64,000 bases of DNA, taken from positions 120,263-184,262 of the forward strand of contig NZ_SJZD01000008.1 of NCBI RefSeq assembly GCF_004959765.1, written 5' to 3'. Positions 47,829-55,105 of this stretch are shown piece after piece. The stretch is from Flavobacterium sp. H122 (GTDB taxonomy: Bacteria > Bacteroidota > Bacteroidia > Flavobacteriales > Flavobacteriaceae). Under the pieces are notes generated by a model. That model did no database searches and was not told where the DNA came from. It saw only the letters and a program-made list of their open reading frames with translations. How positions within the stretch are numbered: the first letter of the stretch is position 1; each line of letters begins with the position of its first letter. Made by a program: the position numbers and the translations under genes.

Positions 47829-48380
47829 TTAATTTCTTGAAGGGAAGATTCCAGTCAATGCAATTGAATAGTTAATGGTTAAATAAGGATTCATTATAGA
47901 AAATGGTTGACTACCACCTGCTGGAGCTGTATTTCCAGAAACCACCGGTGAACCTAATGATGCTGTTGGAGATGCAAGTGGTCCAAATGTGTCATTTACA
48001 GCATTACCAATATAATTGTTTGTAGCAGATGAATCTTCACTTGCTGAAGTTACCGGAATTCGTACATTAATTCCAGTTGCAGCATGATTATGGATGGGCA
48101 TGTTTGTAGTAAGTAATGTTGCCGTTGTAGTTCCCGCTAGTTGACCCATAACGTAAGAAGGTAGCCCTGCGCCTTGCCCTTGTCCTATTGGCATACGACC
48201 TCTTAAGTCAGGTAAGGCAAAAGTAGTTTGTCCATTGCCACCATAGGTTGTTCCCAATAATGAAAATAGTGCTGTGTTTTGCGCAATCGAAAGAATTTGT
48301 CCAGCACATGTTGCAAAGTTACGAGGCGCGAAGTCAAAGGCTAAAAGTTTAATTTCCCCAATAAACGGATCGGTAGACAT
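47829..48380 (-). CDS. Phage tail collar-domain protein, copy A
   Basis: A 183-residue paralogue of the next gene, with PFIGEIKLLAFDFAPRNFAT and CAGQILSIAQNTALFSLLGT at the N-terminus and the same C-terminus (NPYLTINYSIALTGIFPSRN). It is the first gene of a four-gene minus-strand run (collar A, collar B, binding-protein fold, formyltransferase) with gaps of 57, 39 and 1 bases. The gene is divergent from the small protein/histidine kinase operon at 48608. No other phage gene is near, so this is not a prophage remnant. Confidence 0.88.
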   Translation of the reverse strand: MSTDPFIGEIKLLAFDFAPRNFATCAGQILSIAQNTALFSLLGTTYGGNGQTTFALPDLRGRMPIGQGQGAGLPSYVMGQLAGTTTATLLTTNMPIHNHAATGINVRIPVTSASEDSSATNNYIGNAVNDTFGPLASPTASLGSPVVSGNTAPAGGSQPFSIMNPYLTINYSIALTGIFPSRN

Positions 48381-48550
48381 AATTGTAATTTTTAAAGTTA
48401 ATATTTTTTAGTTTTTTTATTTTTTTACGAAATTGAATATAAATATAGGAAAAGTATTCCATAAGTATATTTAATTTTTTTGCTGAAATGCTAAATTATT
48501 GTTTTGTATAAAATAAGAATAAGGTATAAATACCTGATTTATTTAAAAGA

Positions 48551-48582
48551 TTGTTAATTATAAATTTATAGTATTATTTTTG
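48551..48582 (+). promoter_or_regulatory. Promoter of the small-protein/kinase operon (TTG-N21-TATTTTTG)
   Basis: TATTTTTG at 48575-48582 matches the -7 consensus TAnnTTTG, and a TTG at 48551-48553 lies 21 bases upstream, inside the normal -33 spacing. The ATG at 48608 is 25 bases downstream. This is one of the two best full promoters in the window. Confidence 0.7.
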
Positions 48583-48607
48583 TTAAATAAACAAACTCTA
48601 AAAAATT

Positions 48608-48961
48608 ATGAAAAAAAACACTGTTTTATTAAAAGATGCTAAAACGTGGGCTAAAAGATGGAGAAAAGAAGAAGGTGATTACAATAAGCACCATAAATTA
48701 AAAGCTTTTTTGATTCCTAAAGTGGATTTACAGGAAGTTTTAACTGAAGGTATCGATGCGGCAAGAGCATACATCGGGATTGATAACAATGGAGTTGAAC
48801 GATTAATGATTGTTGGGACAAAGTATGATGAAAAGACTGGAAATTATATAGATATGATTACTGCTGATCCAACAAATGAAGTATTGACTGATGGCGATAT
48901 TTATGATTTTACAAGACCCTGTCCGTCTGCATGTGATCCGGATAGTCCTTTAAATAAATAA
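48608..48961 (+). CDS. Small protein with C-terminal PCPxxCDP tail, unknown family
   Basis: A 117-residue protein without signal peptide or membrane helix. The body runs from KTWAKRWRKEEGD through FLIPKVDLQEVLTEG to AYIGIDNNGVERLMIVGTKYD, and the last 20 residues are a distinct tail, DIYDFTRPCPSACDPDSPLN, with Cys105 and Cys109. The same tail (YDFSKPCPNTCDP) ends the lipoprotein at 51227, which appears to contain two divergent copies of the same body. The gene is first in an operon with a membrane protein, a histidine kinase and a regulator (gap 2 bases to the next gene). It may be the signal or an accessory of that sensor. I know no name for the family. Confidence 0.8.
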   Translation: MKKNTVLLKDAKTWAKRWRKEEGDYNKHHKLKAFLIPKVDLQEVLTEGIDAARAYIGIDNNGVERLMIVGTKYDEKTGNYIDMITADPTNEVLTDGDIYDFTRPCPSACDPDSPLNK

Positions 48962-48963
48962 AG

Positions 48964-49608
48964 GTGCTACTATATATTGCTTATATTGGTTATGCTTTTT
49001 TATTGTTGAATAATATTCTTTATCTTAAAGAAATAAAAAGCTTTTCTGAAAAATTTGGAAAAGCTTTTGCTTATTTCACATATTATTTGTTGTGGAGCTT
49101 TTTCATACAAGTACTTACGGAGGTGTTAAGTATTTTGTATTTGAATAACCTCTTTTTATCGCATTTTTATTTTTTGGGTCAATTCCTATTCTTAAGTCTT
49201 TTTTTTAGGGAACTTATTGATTTAAAAACACAAAGAGTACTATTGACTAAATTTTTTTTAGCATCAACTACAATCATAATAATCCAATATTTATTTTCTC
49301 CTCAATTATTTTATAAATTCAATTTGATTGAAATATTTTTTTCTTCTTTTTTCATAATTATATGTACTACATTTTACATGTATAATTCATTAGAACAAAA
49401 AAGAAAATTTTATGTTTTGACTATTGGCTTGTTAATTTATCTTTTTGGGAGTACTATTTTATTTATTTTAGGTAATGTAACAAATATTTTAAGTAGAGAA
49501 TATACAAAAATACCATGGATATTAAATGGATTATTGTATATAGTGTATCAGGTTTTTATATTAATTGAATGGGTAATCTTAATGAAATCAATTAGAAATG
49601 AAGATTAA
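48964..49608 (+). CDS. Polytopic membrane protein, likely sensor partner of the kinase
   Basis: A 214-residue protein with six or seven hydrophobic segments and short loops, no recognised domain. It starts with GTG two bases after the preceding stop and overlaps the kinase gene by eleven bases, so the three genes are translationally linked. The kinase has only one membrane helix and no sensor domain; this protein is therefore a reasonable candidate for the membrane receptor. That role is inference. Confidence 0.72.
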   Translation: MLLYIAYIGYAFLLLNNILYLKEIKSFSEKFGKAFAYFTYYLLWSFFIQVLTEVLSILYLNNLFLSHFYFLGQFLFLSLFFRELIDLKTQRVLLTKFFLASTTIIIIQYLFSPQLFYKFNLIEIFFSSFFIIICTTFYMYNSLEQKRKFYVLTIGLLIYLFGSTILFILGNVTNILSREYTKIPWILNGLLYIVYQVFILIEWVILMKSIRNED

Positions 49609-50392
49609 TCTTCTTGATGATAGAGAAATTATAGAAATTACTATTATTTCTTTTGGAGCTTTCCTTCTCATGGGGTTAGTCTTAGTTTTGTTTTTTTATT
49701 TTTCAAGAAAGAAAATCATCCAAAAAGAAATGGAAAAGAAAAACTTGGAACTAAGTTATCAAAAAGAACTTCTTCATTCTATAATAATTACTCAAGAAGA
49801 AGAAAGAAGACGCATTGCCCAAGATTTACACGATGATATAAGTTCTAAACTAAATATTATTTCATTGAATAGCCATTTATTAACAGCAAAAAATTTATCT
49901 GAAAAAGAACTCACAGAAATATCAATAAATATTGTAAATCTTACTACTAAAGTATTAGATAATTCTAGACGTATTGCTCATGATTTGTTACCGCCAGTTT
50001 TAGAAAAATTTGGATTGCATGCTGGAGTAGAAGAATTGTGTTTTGAAATCAACAGCAGTAAATCAATCGAAATTGAATATAAAAATTCAGTTCAATTCAA
50101 TCAAAAAGATATTCAAAAGCACTTGCATGTTTTTAGGATTATTCAGGAATTATTTAATAATTCTCTTAAGCATGGTAAGGCAACAAAAATCCAACTTATC
50201 TTTTCTGAAAATAATCAAAAACAAAACATTTGTGAGTTTTCAGATAATGGGGTTGGATTTGATAGTAATGACCTTAAAAATCATAAAGGATTAGGTATGA
50301 AAAATATTGAAAGTAGAATTAGTTTTTTAAATGGTGATTTAAAAATAACTTCTGAAGTAAATAAAGGAATTCAGGTGGTTTTTATTTTTTAA
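49598..50392 (+). CDS. Sensor histidine kinase, HisKA_3 (NarX/DesK) class
   Basis: A 264-residue kinase with one N-terminal membrane helix (about 14-34), a dimerisation helix and H-box ERRRIAQDLHDDISSKLN with phospho-acceptor His78, then an HATPase domain with N box ELFNNSLKHGK, G1 box DNGVGFD and G2 box KGLGMKNIESR. There is no periplasmic sensing domain. The cognate response regulator begins three bases after its stop. Confidence 0.93.
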   Translation: MKINLLDDREIIEITIISFGAFLLMGLVLVLFFYFSRKKIIQKEMEKKNLELSYQKELLHSIIITQEEERRRIAQDLHDDISSKLNIISLNSHLLTAKNLSEKELTEISINIVNLTTKVLDNSRRIAHDLLPPVLEKFGLHAGVEELCFEINSSKSIEIEYKNSVQFNQKDIQKHLHVFRIIQELFNNSLKHGKATKIQLIFSENNQKQNICEFSDNGVGFDSNDLKNHKGLGMKNIESRISFLNGDLKITSEVNKGIQVVFIF

Positions 50393-50394
50393 GG

Positions 50395-51075
50395 ATGAAA
50401 GATACGATTAAGATAATTTTAGCGGATGATGAAGTTTTATTTCGAAAAGGAATATCATTTTTATTAGAAAGAGAAGCAAATATTGAAATTATTTTTGAAG
50501 TTTCCAACGGAGAAGAGCTGGTTTCTTTTTTGAGAGAAAGTAGTATTCATCCAGATATCATTATGATGGATTTAAAAATGCCTCATTTGAATGGGGTTGA
50601 AGCTACTCGAATTATTCAAAATGAATTTCCTCAAATCAAGATCATTGCCCTTACCAGTTATGATTCAAAATTATTCATTGCAAATATGATTAATACTGGA
50701 GCAGCATCTTATTTGGTTAAAAATACTACTCCTGCAATAATGATTAATACAATTAATGAAGTATATCAAAAAGGAGTTTATTATAATGAGGAAGTATTGA
50801 AAATTCTTCAGGAGAATGTTGTAATAAATTCAACAAGCCAACATAAAAGTCTTTTTGATGAAGATTATTTGACAAAAAGAGAAAAAGAAGTGTTGTTGTT
50901 GATTTGTAAACAATTAAGTACAAGTGAAATAGCTGACAAGCTTTTTATTAGTCCAAGGACTGTTGAAGGGCATAGAAACAACTTATTATTGAAGACAGAA
51001 TCTAAAAATGTAGCAGGACTAGTAGTTTATGCCATCCAAAATAAAATAATCTCAATTGAAGATTTAAATCTATAA
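50395..51075 (+). CDS. Response regulator, NarL/FixJ family
   Basis: A 226-residue two-domain regulator. The receiver domain has the acidic pocket IILADDEVLF, phospho-acceptor Asp59 in MMDLKMPHLNG, Thr in ALTSYDSK and Lys in LVKNTTP. The C-terminal LuxR-type HTH reads LTKREKEVLLLICKQLSTSE, then SPRTVEGHRNNLL. It is the partner of the kinase just upstream. A decayed copy of its last 20 codons lies at 52002-52064. Its targets may include the lipoprotein gene that follows and the divergent collar operon. Confidence 0.93.
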   Translation: MKDTIKIILADDEVLFRKGISFLLEREANIEIIFEVSNGEELVSFLRESSIHPDIIMMDLKMPHLNGVEATRIIQNEFPQIKIIALTSYDSKLFIANMINTGAASYLVKNTTPAIMINTINEVYQKGVYYNEEVLKILQENVVINSTSQHKSLFDEDYLTKREKEVLLLICKQLSTSEIADKLFISPRTVEGHRNNLLLKTESKNVAGLVVYAIQNKIISIEDLNL

Positions 51076-51226
51076 AGAAATTTTTGAGGCAGTACTGATC
51101 TAAAAAAGTACAACGGAAACCGCAAAATAAATAAATACAACTGTTACGTGCTTTGTGTTAGGATGTAGCATTGAAGAGCATATCAGGCCATTGTTGAGTA
51201 ATAATACATTATCAATAAACTTTAAA

Positions 51227-51997
51227 ATGAATTACATGAAAAAAAAATTTTTTACTTTTTTGGGATTAGTGACTCTTATCTCTTGTCAGAATGAAGAAAT
51301 AAAAACAAAGTCAACTGATGAATCTGGCTTTACAGCTTTTAAAAAAGAATGGATAAATTCTAAACTGGAATCAAGTTTGTCAAAAAATGATGGAAATACA
51401 ATCTGTTATTTGTTTCCCAAAAATGATCTGACACATTTACAGGAAAATGTTCAGTTGAGACAATTCAGATTTGTACTTGGGTTGACTGATGGTAAATTAG
51501 ATTTGAAAACAGAAGGCGTCGATACAAATGGTAAAAGTTTGGGAATTATTAATTCTGTTATTAATACTGACCAAAAAATATCTCATCAGGTTAATGAGTT
51601 ATCTCTGTCAAAGCGTAAATTTAATAGTGATAATGAATTAATGAGAAAGCACTTGTTGATTCCTAATCTGGCTTTTGATTATATTAATAAATGGAATAAA
51701 AAGCTGATTGAAAAAAAGGATATAAATACGATTGTATCTTATGACGGAGTTCGTATCAATCATTTTAGCATTGAAAAAGAGGTGATAGATGAAATTTCTA
51801 AATCTTCAAAATTTGAATATTTGGGTATATTATTAGGAATAAATTCTGAAGGAAAATTAACAACTGTAATGTTAGGCTTGGATAAAGAGAAGAATTTTGT
51901 CTTCTTTTCTTCTTCGACTTCTAAATACACTAATGATGATCCTGAAGCTATTTATGATTTTTCAAAGCCATGTCCTAATACTTGTGACCCTCAGTAG
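51227..51997 (+). CDS. Lipoprotein with two copies of the 48608-type domain and the PCPxxCDP tail
   Basis: A 256-residue lipoprotein (signal peptide ending LISC, Cys20). Two similar stretches follow: about residues 38-105 (FKKEWINSKL, YLFPKNDLTHL, FVLGLTDGKLDLKTEGVD) and about 148-222 (YINKWNKKLI, FSIEKEVIDEI, YLGILLGINSEGKLTTVMLG). Each resembles the body of the 117-residue protein at 48608, with a large aromatic/aliphatic strand, a Leu-rich helix, then an aliphatic-Gly-x-x-x-Gly turn. The protein ends AIYDFSKPCPNTCDPQ (Cys249, Cys253). The start at 51227 (or ATG at 51236) is set by the lipoprotein signal. Function unknown; predicted periplasmic or surface location. Confidence 0.78.
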   Translation: MNYMKKKFFTFLGLVTLISCQNEEIKTKSTDESGFTAFKKEWINSKLESSLSKNDGNTICYLFPKNDLTHLQENVQLRQFRFVLGLTDGKLDLKTEGVDTNGKSLGIINSVINTDQKISHQVNELSLSKRKFNSDNELMRKHLLIPNLAFDYINKWNKKLIEKKDINTIVSYDGVRINHFSIEKEVIDEISKSSKFEYLGILLGINSEGKLTTVMLGLDKEKNFVFFSSSTSKYTNDDPEAIYDFSKPCPNTCDPQ

Positions 51998-52001
51998 TTT
52001 A

Positions 52002-52064
52002 GAAAAGAATATAGTTTATGTAATTCAATATAAAATAAACACAATTGAAGATTTGAATTTTTAG
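52002..52064 (+). pseudogene. Fossil of the 3' end of a response-regulator gene
   Basis: Read in one frame, the bases encode EKNIVYVIQYKINTIEDLNF and a stop. This aligns with the end of the intact regulator at 50395-51075 (SKN, then LVVYAIQNKIISIEDLNL), with four residues missing near the start. At DNA level about 43 of the last 55 bases match. There is no start codon or upstream part of the gene. It follows the lipoprotein stop by only four bases. Confidence 0.75.
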
Positions 52065-52092
52065 TGTTTACTTTTCTATCAAATTAAATGAG

Positions 52093-52125
52093 AAAAAGAG
52101 GCAGTCTAAAAAACTGCCTCTTTTT
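52093..52125 (+). terminator. Bidirectional terminator
   Basis: Perfect thirteen-base arms AAAAAGAGGCAGT and ACTGCCTCTTTTT with a seven-base loop. It lies between the plus-strand lipoprotein/fossil and the minus-strand T9SS gene ending at 52131, and serves both. Confidence 0.92.
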
Positions 52126-52130
52126 GATTA

Positions 52131-53576
52131 CTATTCAATTACTATCTTTTTGGATACTGACCTGTTATCTTCGGTTATTCCGTTTATGAAATACAATCCG
52201 CTGTTTAAACCTTCAGTACTGATAGTTAGGTGTGAATTGGCAGTGATATCAATTTCTTTTATTTTTTGTCCTAACTGATTATATAAGTTTGCTTTTAAAT
52301 CTATTTCAGAGTTGATATTAAAATAGCCTCTGGAAGGAATAGGATAAATTTTTATTTTTTCACTCAAACCAAAGTCGTTATTGCCGAGTGTTGCTGTACA
52401 ATTTGAATCTATTTCACAAGGACCAAGAGTAATTCTGACTTTGTATCCTATTGACCCGGAAGGAGGTGTGTAACTTTGCGATGTCGCACCGGGTATTAAA
52501 GTTTCTGTTGGTTCACAGGCAAACCATTGATAACTTGCACCCGCTTGATTTGCAGTTAATGTGTTGCCGTTTTGACTTAGACTATTATCCGGCATTGGTT
52601 CAACGTTAACATAGATAGATTGAACGTCTTTTACTCCATTTACATCATACGAGATTACGGTGTAGGTTACAACTTGTGTTGATGAAGTTTCGTTAGTTAG
52701 ACTTCCTGTAATAGGAAATGGTGCATCTCCGGAAGATGCGTCTCCTGCATATGTAGAGCTTGTAACATTTGTTGTGTTATTCCTTGTCCAATAACCAAAA
52801 GTATCTGTGTTGTATAATATTTTTCCATAAAAACCTCTTGGAGCATTGTCAGTTTGGAATAAGCCAGTTCCTCTTACTCTATTGGTAACAGTTAAATTAC
52901 TGTCAGCTACTGATGATCCATCTGTTGTTCCGGTTTTATATGCTAATCTGAAGCCACTGCCATTTGTGTTCCCACATACTATATAAAAACCGACAGATAA
53001 CCCCGGAGCTAATGTAAATCCGTTGTCGTTAAGAAAAATTTCATGTAAATAACTATCTTGAGCGGATGATGGAGGTAATTCCCAGTTGTAAGTCCCTAAA
53101 CTGGTCCAGGCACTGTTGTCTGTATAATTGCCCTGAGAAGTGCTTGCCGAAGTAGTTTTGTAAAAACTAAATGGGACAATTGAATTTGAAGTTGTAGTTG
53201 ACGCAGTGATACTGATAAATTGAAATCCGTTTATACGTACAGGGACTGATCCTGAATTAGTAATATCAAAAAAAATACCATTATTAATTAAGTTTACTGA
53301 ACCTAAACTTCCTGTCTGACAGTCTAAAACTGAAGGACTATTGATTGATGGTGATGCCGTAATGTCAGTTATAGCCTGACCAGTACAGATTGATTGATTG
53401 GAGGGGCTGATTGTTGGTGCTAATCTATTAACATTTACTTTCTTAGAATCCGTCTTCCCGAATATCGGAGCTAATTTTTTAAAATTTGTAATAGTGCTTT
53501 TTTCTTCATGTTGTGAATAACAAACAGTTGAAAGCAATATGACAAATAAACGTAAATAAGTAATGTAGTTTTTCAT
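52131..53576 (-). CDS. Secreted T9SS cargo protein
   Basis: A 481-residue protein with signal peptide (MKNYITYLRLFVILLSTVCY) and a type A sorting domain at the end (IKIYPIPSRGYFNIN, LYNQLGQKIKEIDI, LNSGLYFINGI). The middle shows Ser/Thr/Asn-rich beta-sandwich sequence and an Ig-like segment with NQAGASYQWFACEP and SYTPPSGSIGYKVRI. The same Ig-like word (AGATYQW...SYTP) is seen in the protein at 55106. It is likely surface-attached or released; function unknown. No catalytic motif was found. Confidence 0.88.
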   Translation of the reverse strand: MKNYITYLRLFVILLSTVCYSQHEEKSTITNFKKLAPIFGKTDSKKVNVNRLAPTISPSNQSICTGQAITDITASPSINSPSVLDCQTGSLGSVNLINNGIFFDITNSGSVPVRINGFQFISITASTTTSNSIVPFSFYKTTSASTSQGNYTDNSAWTSLGTYNWELPPSSAQDSYLHEIFLNDNGFTLAPGLSVGFYIVCGNTNGSGFRLAYKTGTTDGSSVADSNLTVTNRVRGTGLFQTDNAPRGFYGKILYNTDTFGYWTRNNTTNVTSSTYAGDASSGDAPFPITGSLTNETSSTQVVTYTVISYDVNGVKDVQSIYVNVEPMPDNSLSQNGNTLTANQAGASYQWFACEPTETLIPGATSQSYTPPSGSIGYKVRITLGPCEIDSNCTATLGNNDFGLSEKIKIYPIPSRGYFNINSEIDLKANLYNQLGQKIKEIDITANSHLTISTEGLNSGLYFINGITEDNRSVSKKIVIE

Positions 53577-53737
53577 AGTGTGTTATTTGTTTGATTTTCA
53601 ACAATTAAGTTAATTGTTTTTCTTACATCGAGCATTATATAATCGATAAATGACTTTTTTTATTGATTAAGTGTTAATTAACAGTTTTTTGCATTTAATG
53701 TTTTACATTTGGAATACTGTTTGTGATTTTTTGAAAG

Positions 53738-54994
53738 ATGAAGCATTTTTTTATTTTACTATTTCTGTTTATCTGTAAGCCATTATCAGCCAGTTCTTTG
53801 TTGCTGCCTATGGATGAAACATCCCAGCGTAATCATCTTAAGGCATATGGAATTACCTATTGGGTTTTAGATAAAGGATACAAGGGGAGTTGGTTATTAA
53901 ATTATAGAGGTGGGTCTTTTTTATTGCCGGATGCACAGGAAATCAGAAAAGAATGTCAAATACGTGGAGTTGGTTTTGAAGTACTGTCTGACGGGGAAGT
54001 GCAGCAGTTACTGGCAGAAATAGCTTCGCCTTCTCAAAATATGGAAACTGTAGCTTTGGAAAAAGCTCCTAAAGTAGCTGTGTATTCACCGCAGGGAAAA
54101 CAACCCTGGGATGATGCAGTTACCATGGTTCTGACTTATGCTGAAATTCCCTTTAAAGTAGTTTATGATGAAGAAGTACTGAGTGATCAGCTGTTGCTTT
54201 ACGACTGGCTTCATTTGCATCATGAAGATTTTACCGGTCAGTACGGGAAATTTTATGGGATGTATAAAAATATGCCTTGGTATATAGAGCAAAAAAAGGA
54301 TTCTGAAATACTGGCTCATAAATTAGGTTTTGAAAAAGTGTCACTGGAGAAACTCGCAGTAGCAAAAAAGATAAAAGATTTTGTTGTTGGAGGAGGATTT
54401 ATGTTCGCAATGTGCAGTGCTACAGATAGTTTTGATATAGCGCTTTCCGCAGATGGTGTCGATATTTGTGAAACGATGTTTGATAATGATCCCAGCGAAA
54501 ATAATTACCAGTCGAAAATCGATTATGAGAAAACTTTTGCTTTCAAAGATTTTATTTTGGAACGCAGACCTGAAAAATATGAGTTTTCCAATATAGATAT
54601 GACAGAAAGAAGAGGCGTTCCTTTTGAAAAAGACTATTTTACACTCGCGGAATACTCTGCAAAATGGGATGTAATTCCTAGCATGCTTTGTCAAAACCAT
54701 ACAGCACTTATTAAAGGTTTTATGGGGCAAACAACTTCTTTCAGTAGAGAATTGATTAAATCAAATGTATTAGTTATGGGGGAATGTCAAATTAATGGTG
54801 AAGCTCGTTATATACATGCTCAAAAAGGGAAGGGATTTTTTACGTTTTATGGCGGCCACGATCCTGAAGATTACCAACATAGGGTAGGGGATGAACCTAC
54901 AGATTTGAATTTACATCCTAATTCACCTGGTTTTAGGCTAATCTTAAACAACATCCTTTTCCCTGCAGCTAAGAAAAAGCATCAAAAAACGTAG
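53738..54994 (+). CDS. Exported protein often labelled 'asparagine synthetase B', function uncertain
   Basis: A 418-residue protein with a signal peptide (MKHFFILLFLFICKPLSASS). It looks like the Bacteroidota group that is annotated as asparagine synthetase B, but I see no Cys1 glutaminase nucleophile or ATP-pyrophosphatase loop, and export would not suit that enzyme. The segments VAVYSPQGKQPWDDAVTMVL and FFTFYGGHDPEDYQ, with HLHHEDFTGQYGKFYG between, suggest a glutamine-amidotransferase-like (ThuA-like) fold. A decayed copy of its last part is at 56907-56993, beyond the following T9SS gene. Confidence 0.7.
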   Translation: MKHFFILLFLFICKPLSASSLLLPMDETSQRNHLKAYGITYWVLDKGYKGSWLLNYRGGSFLLPDAQEIRKECQIRGVGFEVLSDGEVQQLLAEIASPSQNMETVALEKAPKVAVYSPQGKQPWDDAVTMVLTYAEIPFKVVYDEEVLSDQLLLYDWLHLHHEDFTGQYGKFYGMYKNMPWYIEQKKDSEILAHKLGFEKVSLEKLAVAKKIKDFVVGGGFMFAMCSATDSFDIALSADGVDICETMFDNDPSENNYQSKIDYEKTFAFKDFILERRPEKYEFSNIDMTERRGVPFEKDYFTLAEYSAKWDVIPSMLCQNHTALIKGFMGQTTSFSRELIKSNVLVMGECQINGEARYIHAQKGKGFFTFYGGHDPEDYQHRVGDEPTDLNLHPNSPGFRLILNNILFPAAKKKHQKT

Positions 54995-55105
54995 CTTTAG
55001 AATATGAGTTATTTGTCTTTATTATTTTTCTGAAGGATCATTCTCAATATTTTTGAGAAGCAAAATAAATGAATCATCTTTGTGACAAATTTTTTAAAAT
55101 CAAAG

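Noticed and set aside
47214..48380. Prophage or phage-tail-like particle suggested by the collar-domain proteins
   Set aside because: No tube, sheath, baseplate, capsid, terminase or lysis gene is nearby; the neighbours are a binding-protein fold and a formyltransferase, and this family is common outside phages.
53738..54994. True asparagine synthetase B
   Set aside because: There is a signal peptide and no N-terminal catalytic Cys or synthetase ATP loop; the label is probably carried over from poor annotation.
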